Below are positions 25,825 through 35,208 of a DNA stretch of 64,000 bases, one piece after another. The first letter of the stretch is position 1. The number at the start of each line of letters is the position of its first letter. Both the position numbers and the translations under genes were made by a program. Under the pieces are notes generated by a model. The model was not told where the DNA came from, did not search any database, and worked only from the letters and a program-made list of their open reading frames with translations. The DNA comes from CAWCGU01 sp963838095 (lineage in GTDB: Bacteria > Actinomycetota > Thermoleophilia > Solirubrobacterales > 70-9), in contig CAWIPO010000006.1 in assembly GCA_963838095.1 (NCBI GenBank), positions 868,001 through 932,000 on the forward strand, read 5' to 3'.

Positions 25825-26829
25825 GTGAACAGAGGCCCATCGCGACGGCCCGCCGTTGCTCGTGCCGACAAGGTCCTGCCCGGCCTGTGGCGGTTGCGGC
25901 TGCCACTACCGTGGCCGGCGACCCCGCATGGAAACGCGTACGCGGTCGAGGCGGGCGGCGGAATCGTCCTCTTCGACACCGGATACGGCGGGCCCGACGG
26001 GCTGCGCCAGCTCGAACTCGGGCTCGCCCAGGCGGGCTTTCGCCTCGACGACATCAAGCTGATCGTCTGCACGCACGCGCACTCCGACCACTTCGGGGCG
26101 GCGGCGTCGATCGTCGAGCGGACCGGCGTGCCGTTGTGGATCCACCCCGCCTGGGAGCACGTGCGCGGATGGTGCGAGGACCCCGACGCCGCGCTGGACG
26201 CGCGCCTGGCGAAGGCTCGTGATCACGGCGTGCCGGAGGAGGTGCTCGAGCAGTGGGAGCTCGATCGCAGGGGCCGGCACACGGGTTTCGACGGGCCGGT
26301 CACCCCCGAGCGCGAGCTCCTGCCTGGGGTCGAGATCGAGACCGACCTCGGGGCCTGGACCACGCACGAGACCCCGGGGCACGCGCCGTCGCACGTGGTC
26401 TTCCATCAACCCGAGCGGCGGCTGCTCCTCAGTGGCGACATGATCGTCGGCCGCGTATTCCTGTTCTTCGACCACGGGCACACGCCCGACCCGGCGGGGG
26501 AGTTCCTCTCCAGCCTGGACGTGATCGCCGGCCTCGACGTCGGGCTCTGCATCTCCGGCCACGGGCGGCCGTTTCGCGACATCCCAGCCCGGCTGCCTCT
26601 CTACCGCGAGGAGCTGGAGCGCCAGCTGGACGCCGTGCGCCAGGCACTCGCGCCGGACCCGAAGACGGCGTACGAGATCGTCCACGGCGCAGCCGGCGAC
26701 GGCGAGCTGTCGCCGATGGCGGTGGGCTACCTGATGGAGATGACACTCGCATACCTCGATCACCTCGCCCTGCGAGGGGAGGCCAAACGGGTCGAGGAGA
26801 GCGGGCGCGTGAGCTGGGAACGGGCGTAG
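25825..26829 (+). CDS. MBL-fold metallo-hydrolase
   Basis: 334 residues from the GTG at 25825. The reading frame extends far upstream but that part only mirrors the transporter gene. The metal-binding motif is CTHAHSDHFGAA near residues 81-92, preceded by ADKVLPGLWRLRLPLPWP and the strand GGIVLFDTGYGG. Later ligands are in TPGHAPSHVVF, LLLSGDMIV and CISGHGRPF. A C-terminal helical region (YLMEMTLAYLDHLALRG) suggests binding of an acyl or thioester-like ligand. Family members hydrolyse thioesters, lactones or phosphates; the substrate is not clear. Confidence 0.85.
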   Translation: MNRGPSRRPAVARADKVLPGLWRLRLPLPWPATPHGNAYAVEAGGGIVLFDTGYGGPDGLRQLELGLAQAGFRLDDIKLIVCTHAHSDHFGAAASIVERTGVPLWIHPAWEHVRGWCEDPDAALDARLAKARDHGVPEEVLEQWELDRRGRHTGFDGPVTPERELLPGVEIETDLGAWTTHETPGHAPSHVVFHQPERRLLLSGDMIVGRVFLFFDHGHTPDPAGEFLSSLDVIAGLDVGLCISGHGRPFRDIPARLPLYREELERQLDAVRQALAPDPKTAYEIVHGAAGDGELSPMAVGYLMEMTLAYLDHLALRGEAKRVEESGRVSWERA

Positions 26830-26856
26830 GCGAGCTGGTCGAACTAAAGCCGGGCC

Positions 26857-27234
26857 TCAAGCCGTCTCGAGCAGCTCAATTCTGTACCCGTCCGGGTCGC
26901 GGACGAAGCACAGGCGTGAGCCCCCCTCCCTGACCGTGTACGGGGGCCTCTCCGGCTCGATCCCGTCCGCCGCCAGGCGCTCGAGCGTCGCATCGAGGTC
27001 GCCGGTCGAGACCGCGATGTGGCCGTAGCCGGTACCGATCTCATACGGGTCGGTGCGGTCGTGGTTGAAGGTCAGCTCCAGGCGCGCCCCGTCGCCCGGC
27101 AGCCCCATGAACACGTTCGTGGCCTCGTCTCGGATCGGCATCCTGCGAAGCTCCTCGAAGCCGAGCTTCTCGTAGAACGAAACCGATCGCTCGAGGTCGA
27201 GGACGCGGTAGCAGGTGTGGATCAGCTCGGCCAC
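26857..27234 (-). CDS. VOC-family protein, lactoylglutathione lyase (glyoxalase I)-like
   Basis: 125 residues from a GTG. The metal ligands of glyoxalase I are in the right places: His near 6 (LIHTCYRVLDLERSVSFYEKLG), Glu in RLELTFNH, His in YGHIAVS and Glu in YRIELLE. Glyoxalase I turns the methylglyoxal-thiol adduct into lactoyl thioester; actinobacteria would use a thiol other than glutathione. It is divergent from the PQQ-type dehydrogenase by 44 bases. Confidence 0.88.
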   Translation of the reverse strand: MAELIHTCYRVLDLERSVSFYEKLGFEELRRMPIRDEATNVFMGLPGDGARLELTFNHDRTDPYEIGTGYGHIAVSTGDLDATLERLAADGIEPERPPYTVREGGSRLCFVRDPDGYRIELLETA

Positions 27235-27278
27235 TCATCGCAGCCTATCGCCGCGCGTCGTACCCTTGACACAGCGGG

Positions 27279-29955
27279 ATGGTCGGTGCAGAGATCAACA
27301 GCGCAAGCCGGCCTCGGCAGGTCGCCCGGCTGGCGATCGCAATAGCCGTGGTTGCGATGTCGGCCGCAGGCTCGGTTGAACGGGCCGCCGCGGGGACCGT
27401 GCCCGTCGGGTTCCAGGAGGATGAGTTCCTGCCCGATCTGACCCTGCCGACCGCCGTCCGCTTCTCCCCCGACGGGCGGGTGTTCGTGGCCGAGAAGAGC
27501 GGCGTGATCAAGGTCTTCGACGATCTGGATGACACCACCGCGACGGTGTTCGCAGACCTGCGCACGCAGGTCTACAACAGCTGGGACAGGGGCCTTCTCG
27601 GCCTGGCGCTGGACCCCGGCTTCCCGGCGGTGCCGTACGTATACGTGTCTTACACCTTCGACTACGACCCTGCGGTCCCGGGCGCCATTCCGCGCTGGGG
27701 CCCAGCCGGCTCGGATTTCGACATCTGTCCCGACCCGCCTGGAGAAACAATCGACGGTTGTGTCGTCAGTGGGCGAGTGTCGCGTCTGCAGGCGAGTGGT
27801 AACCAGATGACGGGGGGCGAGCAGGTTCTGATCCAGGACTGGTGCCAGCAGTTTCCATCCCACACGACCGGCAGCCTCGAGTTCGGCGCCGACGGGGCCC
27901 TCTATGTCAGTGGGGGTGACGGCGCGAGCTTCAACGGACTCGACTACGGGCAGTTCGGGGACCCGCCCAACCCGTGCGGAGATCCGCCCGGCGGGAGCGC
28001 GCTTGTCCTGCCCACCGCCGAGGGCGGCGCCCTGCGCAGTCAGGATCTACGCACCGCGTCCGACCCCGCAGGCCTGGACGGGACGATCTTGCGTGTCGAC
28101 CCGAGCACGGGGCTGGCGGCGTCCGGCAACCCGGGAATCGGGAACCCCGACCCGAACGTCCGCAGGGTCGTCGCTTACGGGTTCCGCAACCCGTTCCGGT
28201 TCACGATTCGCCCCGGCACCAACGACCTGTGGATCGGTGACGTCGGATGGCAGGAGTGGGAGGAGATAAACCGGATTCCGTCGCCGACGGCGGCCGTCCG
28301 CAACTTCGGATGGCCGTGCTACGAGGGCAATGGACGCCAGTTTTTCTATGACTCCCTCGATCTCGACATCTGCGACGGTTTCGGCGCCCCGGTGGGTTTG
28401 TACGAAGATGAAGGCGGACCGGCGGCGGCAGTCTCCCCCTTCTTCACCTATCGCCACAACGCCCCGGTGGTGAGCGGCGATCCGTGCGCGGTCGGCAGCT
28501 CGTCACTCTCCGGGCTCGCGTTCTACGAGGGCGGGCCATACCCGGCGGCCTATGACGGCGCGCTGTTCTTCGCCGACTACTCGCGCGCCTGCATCTACGT
28601 GATGTTTCCGAACACGGGCTTTGGGGTGCCCAACCCGGCGAACATCCAGCCCTTCGTCGTCGGCCCGCCCGGAGCCGTGGACGTGCAGATCGGTCCCGGA
28701 GGCGACCTCTTCTACGTGGACATCGACGCGGGAATGATCCGGCGGGTCGAATATGCGCCGGGCGCCCCGACGGCTGTCGCGACCGCGAATCCGACCTTCG
28801 GGGCGGCGCCGCTCCAGGTCCAGTTCAACGGTTCCAGCTCCACCGATCCCGACCCCGGCCAGAGCCAGCAGCTCACCTATGCGTGGGACCTCGACGGGGA
28901 CCGAGCATTTGACGATTCGAACGCGGCACAACCCTCCCGCACTTACGACGAGGGCACGCACCACGCGCGGCTGAGGGTGACCGACCTGAACGGAAACAGC
29001 GACACCAGCTCGTGGATCAAGATCACCTCCGGGGACAGCCCGCCCGTGGTCACCATCGACGCTCCCGCACCCGATACGACCTGGGCCGTCAGCGACACGA
29101 TCCCGTTCTCTGCATCTGCAACCGACGAGGACGATGGGACTCTCCCGCCTTCAGCGCTGTCGTGGTCGGTGACGCTCCAGCACTGTCCGTCCAACTGCCA
29201 CGCGCACCCGATCGGCGGGTTCTCGGGCGCCACCGGAGCGTTCAACGCGCCCGATCACGAGTACCCGTCCTACCTCGAGCTCGAGGTGAAGGCGACCGAC
29301 TCGGCCGGGCTGGAGGACTCGAAGACGATCTCGCTGTACCCCAAGCCGGTGGTGCTGACGTTCGCGAGCAAGCCGGTCGGGGTGGACCTGACCGTGGACG
29401 GGGCGGCGGAGTCAGCGCCGTTCACGCGCTCAGTGATCGTCGGTTCCCGGCACTCGGTCGTCGCGCCTAAGACCGCCGACCCGTTCTCGCCCGACTCCTT
29501 CTCCTCGTGGTCCGACGACGGCGACAGGATCCATGACGTCCTGGCTCCCGCGATCGCCACCACCTTCACGGCGCGCTACGGGGAGAGAGCCCCGCTGGCC
29601 GGGATCGGGACGGGGACGGATTCGCCGACGAGCGCGACAACTGCCCGTCGCTCGCGGCCGGCGACCACAGGGGCTGCCCGGTCATCAAGCGGAGGGTCTC
29701 GATCCGCTACGACGGCGATGACGGCGCAATCAGGGGCAGGGTCACGTCCTCACGCCGGCCATGCAGCCGAGACGTTCGCGTCGAGGTGTTCGAGCGCCGG
29801 AAGGGCCGCAAGGAGGAGATCGGCCACGACAAGACCGGGGCGCGTGGCAAGTATTCCGTCCGCTCCGGCGATCGGCCGCGACCACTTCTTCGCGAAGATC
29901 GAGCGCGAGATCGACCCGCAGGTCGGCATCTGCCCGGCGCGACGCTCCGAGCTAG
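27279..29955 (+). CDS. Secreted PQQ-type sugar dehydrogenase / PKD multidomain protein (3' end frameshifted as sequenced)
   Basis: About 890 residues. An N-terminal signal peptide leads to a GSDH/SorN-like propeller (FSPDGRVFVAEKSGVIKVF, RGLLGLALDPGF, AYGFRNPFRFTI, NRIPSPTAAVRNFGWPCYEG). A PKD domain (AVATANPTFGAAPLQVQFNGSSS...LTYAWDLDGD) and another Ig-like region follow. Near 29590-29610 the frame shifts into a thrombospondin-3-like segment (DGDGFADERDNCPS). Near 29870 it shifts again (RDHFFAKIEREIDPQVGIC), and the natural stop is probably the TAG at 29953-29955, which interlocks with the convergent TetR stop. As sequenced, the first frame would otherwise run on to 30716 against the TetR gene. 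Its role is extracellular sugar oxidation or binding. Confidence 0.8.
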
Positions 29956-30572
29956 CGGGCGCCGACCAGCTCGTCCATGAACGGACCGAGGACCGTGGTC
30001 ACCGAGCGGGCGGTCTGCTCCGGAGACCCCGACGGAAGCGCGGCGTGGCTGATCGCCAGGCGGGCCAGCGTCTCGGAGACCAGCCTCGCGTCGGCGAGGC
30101 GCAACTCGGGCCATTCGGCGGTCAGCAGCCGCGCCAGCCGATCGGTCACGTTCGCGACCAGCCCGCCTCCTCGCGTCGTCACCAGGGTCACCAGCTCGTC
30201 GCCGCCCTCGCCGACGGTGATCGCGCGGATCACCGGGTGCGAGGCCGCGTTGGAGAGGAAGACGTCCAGGGCTGCGGCAAGCGCGGCGCGGGGTTCGCCG
30301 CCGCTCTCCCGCACCGCCGCCTCGACCGCTTCCAGGAAGCGGTCGGCCTCGCGCATCACGTACACCTGCGCCAGCTCCAGTCGCGACCCGAACTCGTTGT
30401 AGAGGGTCTGGCGGCTGACCCCGGCGCGCTCGGCGATCGCCGCCATCGTCACCTCGTCCCACTGCCGCTCGCCGAGCAGCTCGCCGACGGCGTCCAGCAC
30501 GGTCTCGCGCAGCAGCGAGCGTGTCGCTTCGGCGAAGCTCGGACGCGCCGGCGCGCTCGCAGCGGGGCTCAA
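29952..30572 (-). CDS. TetR-family regulator of the alkB operon (AlkX-like)
   Basis: 206 residues from an ATG that overlaps the alkB stop by 4 bases. The N-terminal helix-turn-helix is MAAIAERAGVSRQTLYNEFGSR near residues 42-63. The C-terminal domain is Ala-rich and helical (FLSNAASHPVIRAITVG), as in TetR ligand domains. A tetR gene directly behind an alkB-rubredoxin gene is a known actinobacterial arrangement (alkX), where the regulator represses its own operon and responds to fatty acids. A palindrome in the alkB promoter fits that model. Confidence 0.88.
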   Translation of the reverse strand: MSPAASAPARPSFAEATRSLLRETVLDAVGELLGERQWDEVTMAAIAERAGVSRQTLYNEFGSRLELAQVYVMREADRFLEAVEAAVRESGGEPRAALAAALDVFLSNAASHPVIRAITVGEGGDELVTLVTTRGGGLVANVTDRLARLLTAEWPELRLADARLVSETLARLAISHAALPSGSPEQTARSVTTVLGPFMDELVGAR

Positions 30573-31990
30573 GATTCGACCTCAGCCGCGATCAGCGGCT
30601 TGAAGTCGACCTTCTCCCGCACGCCGCAATCCGGGCAGCACCAGTCGTCGGGGATCTGGCTCCACGCGGTGCCCTCCGGGAATCCCTCGCGCGGCGCGCC
30701 CGCCGAGACCTCGTAGACGTAGTCGCACACCGGGCATTGGTAGGCGCCTGCTGCGGCTGCCTTCGCCCCCGCCGGTTCCACCGACTCGGCCGCACCGGCC
30801 GCTCCGTTCGACGCCGACTCGCCGGCGCCGTACTTGGCGAGGATCTTCTCCCGCTTGCGCGGCAGGATGTTCGCCTTGGTCAAGTCGCCGCCGTAGTGAG
30901 CGAGGACCTTGGGGTCCATCACCCGAAACCAAACCGGCGTCGCGTAGGCGAGCACGATCATCGTCGCGTAGCCCGACGGCAGCTCGGGCAGCTCCTCGAA
31001 ATGCCTCAGCGCCTGGTAGCGGCGCGTCGGGTTGGCGTGGTGGTCGGAATGGCGCTGCAGGTGGTAGAGGAAGACGTTCGAGGCGACGTTGTCGGAGTTC
31101 CAGCTGTGCTCGGGACGGCAGCGCTCGTAGCGCCCGTCCTCTCGCTTTTGCCGCAGCAGGCCATAGTGCTCGAGGTAGTTGACGACCTCCAGGAGGGAGG
31201 CTCCGACCACCGCCTGAAGCAGCAGCCAGGGCAGCACCTCGAGGCCGAAGACGGCGACCAGCGCGCCGAAGAGCACCAGCGTCATCGCCCAGGCGTTGAG
31301 GACGTCGTTGTGGATCGTGAGGAACGGCTTGTCGAGCCGGTCGAGCCGCTCCCTCTCCAGGTGCAGGGCCGAGCGCAGGCTGCCCACGACGGTTCGCGGC
31401 AGGAACTCCCAGAAGCTCTCTCCGAGCCGCGAGGAGGCCGGGTCCTCCGGGGTCGCCACCCGGACGTGGTGGCCGCGGTTGTGCTCGATGAAGAAGTGCC
31501 CGTAACCAGTCTGGGCGAGCGCCACTTTCGCGAGCCACTTCTCGTGCTGCTTGCGCTTGTGGCCGAGCTCGTGGGCGGTGTTGATTGCGATCCCCGAGAC
31601 CATCGCGACGGTGAGGGCGAGGCCGAGGCTCTCGACAAGGGAAAGGTCGCCGCTTCCCCACAGCCAGCAGGCGAAGATCAGGGAGGCGTACTGGAGCGGA
31701 ATGAAGGCGTAGATGCACCAGCGGTAGTAGCGGTCCTCTTCGAGCCGCTTGATGATGCTGTCGGGCGGGTTCGCCGAGTCCTTGCCGATCGCCTGGTCAA
31801 GGAACGGGATCAGCAAGAAGACGACGAACGGGCCGGCCCACCACATGATCCCGAGGCCGGTGAGCTCGACCAGCCCCCAGGCGATGAACGGGACGGCGGG
31901 GACGACGAGGCCGAGAAGCCACAGGTAGCGCTTCGGGTCGCTCCAGCTGAGCTCGAGCGGCTCGTTGCTGCGTGCGGTCGCTGCTTCCAT
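30569..31990 (-). CDS. alkB: Alkane 1-monooxygenase AlkB fused to rubredoxin
   Basis: 473 residues. Six membrane helices carry the histidine boxes of integral-membrane di-iron hydroxylases: HELGHK near 139, EHNRGHH near 170, NYLEHYGL near 268 and LQRHSDHH near 311. After an Ala-rich linker, a rubredoxin domain follows with CPVC near 418 and CPDC near 451. The fused rubredoxin delivers electrons to the di-iron centre for terminal hydroxylation of n-alkanes. Such AlkB-rubredoxin fusions are typical of actinobacteria. It is co-transcribed with the tetR gene. Confidence 0.96.
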   Translation of the reverse strand: MEAATARSNEPLELSWSDPKRYLWLLGLVVPAVPFIAWGLVELTGLGIMWWAGPFVVFLLIPFLDQAIGKDSANPPDSIIKRLEEDRYYRWCIYAFIPLQYASLIFACWLWGSGDLSLVESLGLALTVAMVSGIAINTAHELGHKRKQHEKWLAKVALAQTGYGHFFIEHNRGHHVRVATPEDPASSRLGESFWEFLPRTVVGSLRSALHLERERLDRLDKPFLTIHNDVLNAWAMTLVLFGALVAVFGLEVLPWLLLQAVVGASLLEVVNYLEHYGLLRQKREDGRYERCRPEHSWNSDNVASNVFLYHLQRHSDHHANPTRRYQALRHFEELPELPSGYATMIVLAYATPVWFRVMDPKVLAHYGGDLTKANILPRKREKILAKYGAGESASNGAAGAAESVEPAGAKAAAAGAYQCPVCDYVYEVSAGAPREGFPEGTAWSQIPDDWCCPDCGVREKVDFKPLIAAEVES

Positions 31991-32019
31991 CGTCAGACCC
32001 CCAGTGTTGTCGTTGTGTG

Positions 32020-32039
32020 TCGTGGACAGTCGTGGACAG
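32020..32039. repeat. Tandem 10-base direct repeat in the alkB 5' untranslated region
   Basis: TCGTGGACAG occurs twice back to back (32020-32029, 32030-32039), about 30 bases upstream of the alkB start and downstream of the proposed transcription start. It may be a regulator site or chance. Confidence 0.45.
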
Positions 32040-32060
32040 GAGTGTGGCCTTCGTCCAGGT

Positions 32061-32087
32061 ACTTTACAGAGTAACAGATCGTGTCAA
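32061..32087 (-). promoter_or_regulatory. alkB promoter with TetR-type operator
   Basis: On the minus strand TTGACA (32087-32082, perfect -35) is followed after 15 bases by TAAAGT (32066-32061, -10). The palindrome TTAC-AGA-GTAA (32064-32074) lies between the two boxes and overlaps the -10, where a bound repressor would block polymerase. The likely regulator is the TetR protein encoded behind alkB. Confidence 0.55.
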
Positions 32088-32124
32088 CCATCTGCACCGC
32101 CGTCTCGCGACGTAGCATCAGTCT

Positions 32125-33205
32125 GTGCCTGAACGCCGCGTGATCGCGCACCTCGATATGGACGCTTTCTACGTCTCGGTCGAGTTGCTGCGGCACCCCG
32201 ATCTGCGCGGGAGGCCGGTCGTGATCGCAGGGAGCGGGCCGCGGGCCGTTGTGACCACGGCCTCATACGAAGCGCGGCGTTTCGGCGTCGGCTCGGCGAT
32301 GCCGGCCTCGCGAGCGCGGCGCCTGTGTCCGTCGGCTGTCTACCTGCCCATCGACATGGCCCACTATCGGGAGCGCTCGGCGGATGTGATGGCGATCATC
32401 GGGGAGCTGGACGTGCCCCGGGAGCGCGCGTCACTGGACGAGGTCTACCTCGACCTGAGCGCAGTCCGGTATCCGGTGCGGGCGATGAGCGAGACGGTGC
32501 GGGCGATCCGCGAGCGGCTGAGCCTGGCGGCGTCGGTCGGCATCGGGCCGAACAAGCTCGTCGCCAAGGTCGCCTCCGACGCCGAGAAGCCGCGCGGCTT
32601 CGTGTTGATGAGCAGCGAGCAGGCGGCGGAGCGTTTCGGCCCCGATCCACCGCGCTTGATTCCGGGGATCGGGCCGAAGACGGCCGAGCGCCTGGAGTCG
32701 CTGGAGGTGCGGACGATCGCCCAACTCCAGCGGGCTCCGCGCCCGCGTTTGGCAGCCGAGTTCGGGGAGCGGTACGCGCACGAGCTTCACGAGCGCGCGC
32801 ACTTCCGCGACTCCTCTCCAGGTGGCCGAGCGGAGCGCGAAGTCGCGCTCGGTGGAGACCACCTTCGACGCCGACATCAGCGACCTGGTGGAGCTGGAGC
32901 GCGTGCTGCGCCGCCAGAGCGAGAGCCTGGCCGGAACGCTCACGCGGCTGGGGTGCACGGGGCGGACGATCGCGATCAAGCTCCGCTTCGACGACTTTCA
33001 GACGCTCACCCGAGCGCGGACGATCGCCGAGCAGACGAGCGACGAGGCGACGATCGCGTCAGTTGCGGTCGAGCTGCTGCGCGCCAACAGGCCAGAGCGG
33101 CCGGTGCGCCTCATCGGCGTCAGGGTCGGGTCGTTTGCGGAGCCCGAGAGCGACCCAGTCGAGCGGAGAGCGGAGCAACGACAACAGACCGCGTTGCCGG
33201 TCTGA
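32125..33205 (+). CDS. dinB: DNA polymerase IV (Y-family) DinB, one frameshift as sequenced
   Basis: About 360 residues from a GTG. The catalytic motifs are HLDMDAFYVSVE at the N-terminus and ASLDEVYLDLS near residue 102, with the helix-hairpin-helix LIPGIGPKTAERLESL. One extra base in the C run near 32815-32820 shifts the frame; the little-finger domain continues as AERSAKSRSVETTFDADI and RTIAIKLRFDDFQTLTRA to the stop at 33205. Uncorrected, the first frame runs through to an unrelated downstream gene. It performs translesion synthesis. It lies divergent from alkB. Confidence 0.9.
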
Positions 33206-33234
33206 CGGAAAGATTCGGGCGTGCCGCGGTTTCA

Positions 33235-33843
33235 GTGATACTGGCGACGATCGCCGAGTTCGTGCGAACATCGATTGGCTCCGACGCGCGCTTGCCGACG
33301 CGGCGGACGCTGGATGAGCGACTCATGGTCCGCTGGCCCGGGGTGTATGTGGCGCTTTCAAGGATGGTCAACCGCCTGCCGCCACGATCGCATCTGCGAC
33401 GTGCGCTGCTGAGGCGCAACGCGCTCTCAGGCTGGGGGGCCTGGGTGCGCGGAGATCTCGATCTGTGCCTCGTGCGCTTCTCACCCGACTGGCACTACGA
33501 CCCTCCCCAGGAGTGGCTCCTACCCGGGATGCCCAACGTCTACCGCGGTCATGCGGGCCTTCGCGAGTGGGCGGCCGACCTGCACGAGGCCTGGGTATTC
33601 ATCGACCACACGCCGCTCGAGCTGGTTGATGCAGGTGACGTGCTCACGTTCCTCTGTCAGATTCGGCTGCGTTCCCGCAGCAGCGGAATCGAGCTCGACT
33701 CGCGCCTGGGCCAGGTCTTCTGGATCGAGCGGGGCTTGATCGTCCGCGAACGCGACTTCGGTGATTGGGATGAGGCGCTGCGCGTGGCCGGCGCCCCCGC
33801 GGGTGCGGCCGGTATACGTGGACCAGCCAGCCGTGTCAGCTGA
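33235..33843 (+). CDS. SnoaL-like / NTF2-fold protein
   Basis: 202 residues from the GTG at 33235; an ATG at 33325 is a shorter alternative. The C-terminal 130 residues fit the SnoaL fold: ALSGWGAWVRGDLDLCLVRF, MPNVYRGHAGLREW, HTPLELVDAGDVLTFLCQ and RLGQVFWIERGLIVRERDF. Such proteins are small-molecule isomerases, hydrolases or binding proteins. It appears fused to dinB in the sequence as given only because of the dinB frameshift. Confidence 0.75.
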   Translation: MILATIAEFVRTSIGSDARLPTRRTLDERLMVRWPGVYVALSRMVNRLPPRSHLRRALLRRNALSGWGAWVRGDLDLCLVRFSPDWHYDPPQEWLLPGMPNVYRGHAGLREWAADLHEAWVFIDHTPLELVDAGDVLTFLCQIRLRSRSSGIELDSRLGQVFWIERGLIVRERDFGDWDEALRVAGAPAGAAGIRGPASRVS

Positions 33844-34062
33844 CCCGGGCCGCGTTGCCCGCCTGACGGATTGTCTCGTCCGACACGAAGGTCGTCAGCG
33901 AACTCCAACGTCCAGGTCCGCCCTGGTCGACTCCCAGCGCGGTGCATCCATGTGCCAAGCCACATCGACCCCGACTTCCGCTGGGGCGGAGCTCTCATCG
34001 GGTTCCTCCCGATCGAACGTGTCGCTGCACGAGCGAAAGGTAGTCCCGGATCGAGGCCCGTA
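33844..34062. other. Intergenic region without supported gene
   Basis: 219 bases between the SnoaL gene and a convergent small gene. Short open frames exist on both strands but none has a start signal, a plausible composition or a recognisable motif. I see no tRNA, repeat or strong hairpin here. Confidence 0.5.
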
Positions 34063-34353
34063 TCAGTCCACGTCGAGCGCTTCCGTCGCCTCGCTCCAGC
34101 GATCGGACGGCACCCGCAGGGCGATGTCGCCGCGGCCGTGCTCGTCGAGCGGCCAGTCGGCGGTGAGGACGGCCTCGAAGCCGAGGTCTGTTAGCTGCTG
34201 TCGCCAGGCCCGTCCCGTCTCCAGCTCGGCGAAGTCGCGGACGACCTCCCAGTCGTCGAATCGGGGATCGCCGACGTGGAGCTCGTCGATTCCGTCGGCG
34301 TGGGGCTCGCTCAGCTCGCGCCCAAGCCGCTTCATTCGATCGCCGAGGCCCAC
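34063..34353 (-). CDS. Small hypothetical protein
   Basis: 96 residues from a GTG. It is acidic and soluble, with segments WEVVRDFAELETGRAWRQQLTDLGFEAVLTADWPLDEHGRGD suggesting a mixed alpha-beta fold. No known motif is seen. It is divergent from the next gene by 26 bases. It is retained as a gene because its composition and codon pattern resemble neighbouring genes. Confidence 0.5.
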   Translation of the reverse strand: MGLGDRMKRLGRELSEPHADGIDELHVGDPRFDDWEVVRDFAELETGRAWRQQLTDLGFEAVLTADWPLDEHGRGDIALRVPSDRWSEATEALDVD

Positions 34354-34379
34354 GCAGGGATCGTGTCAGACTCGGCCGG

Positions 34380-34733
34380 ATGGCGAAGCGAAAGCGCCGT
34401 GAGAGAACCGAGCGGCCGAAGGCGGAGACGGTCGCGTACGCCGATCCGGAGGGCAACACCCTCACTCTCCGCTGCTCCCTGAGCCGCGGCACGATCCGCA
34501 AGATCGGCAAGCCGCCGACCGGGATGGGCGAATGGCTGGAGGACCAGTGGCGGCGGCGCAATGAGCTGCTGCTGGAGCGCCTGGCGGTGAGCTGGGAGAT
34601 AGCGGGCCTGCCGCTCACCGAGCAGAAGCTGCTGCTGGGCCGCTACCGGATGGCCGACCCAGCCACGCAGCGCTGGGTGCGAGAGACGATCGCGACACAC
34701 GTCGAGCGCTTCTTCCCGGAGCTGCTCGCCTGA
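34380..34733 (+). CDS. Conserved hypothetical protein
   Basis: 117 residues. A very basic N-terminus (MAKRKRRERTERPK) is followed by a beta-rich part (AYADPEGNTLTLRCSLSRG) and a helical, aromatic C-terminal part (MGEWLEDQWRRRNELLLERLAVSWEIAGLPL). The basic start suggests nucleic-acid or membrane contact. No family is recognised. Confidence 0.6.
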   Translation: MAKRKRRERTERPKAETVAYADPEGNTLTLRCSLSRGTIRKIGKPPTGMGEWLEDQWRRRNELLLERLAVSWEIAGLPLTEQKLLLGRYRMADPATQRWVRETIATHVERFFPELLA

Positions 34734-34746
34734 GCGGCGCGGTCGA

Positions 34747-35148
34747 TCAGCTCCCCGGCCGGTAGGTGCCGAAGCTCCACAGGTTGCCCTCGGGGTCGCG
34801 GGCGCTGTAGTCGCGTGAGCCGTAGTCCTGATCGGCCAGCTCCATCACGATCGCGGCGCCGGCGGCCTTCGCGCGCTCGTAGTGCGCGTCGGCGTCGTCG
34901 ATCGCGACGTAGATCCAGGCGTGACCCGCGTAATCGCCGTGATCGCCCCAGCGCGGGTCGCCGTCGGGCGGCTGCGAGCTGAGCATCAGCACCGTGTCGC
35001 CGTCGGCGAGCTCGGCGTGGACCACCAGGCCGTCATCGCCCTCGTGGACCTCGCGGCGCTCGAAGCCGAACGCTCGCTCGAGCCAGTCGATTGCCGCCGG
35101 GGCATCGCGATAGCGGAGAACGGGGAAAATCTGGAGTGTTGTTGTCAT
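34747..35148 (-). CDS. VOC-family protein, PhnB/glyoxalase-like
   Basis: 133 residues, ATG start. The VOC fold shows FPVLRYRDAPAAIDWLERAFGF at the start and ARDPEGNLWSFGTY at the end, with metal-site-like residues in VVHAELADG and HAWIYVAIDD. Proteins of this kind sit beside AraC regulators in many actinobacteria, as here. It may bind or transform a small molecule. Confidence 0.8.
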   Translation of the reverse strand: MTTTLQIFPVLRYRDAPAAIDWLERAFGFERREVHEGDDGLVVHAELADGDTVLMLSSQPPDGDPRWGDHGDYAGHAWIYVAIDDADAHYERAKAAGAAIVMELADQDYGSRDYSARDPEGNLWSFGTYRPGS

Positions 35149-35208
35149 GCGGCCAGGGTACGCCGCCGTCGCGCCCCCGTCTTGGACGAATTTGACCCTC
35201 GGTGAGAC

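Noticed and set aside
29956..30716. Continuation of the PQQ/PKD protein frame to 30716
   Set aside because: It runs antisense through the tetR gene, which has full TetR motifs; the composition is Arg/Gly-rich and meaningless.
32125..33843. A genuine DinB-SnoaL fusion protein
   Set aside because: The DinB little-finger domain is intact in the next frame and ends before the SnoaL region, so the fusion is an artefact of the frame break.
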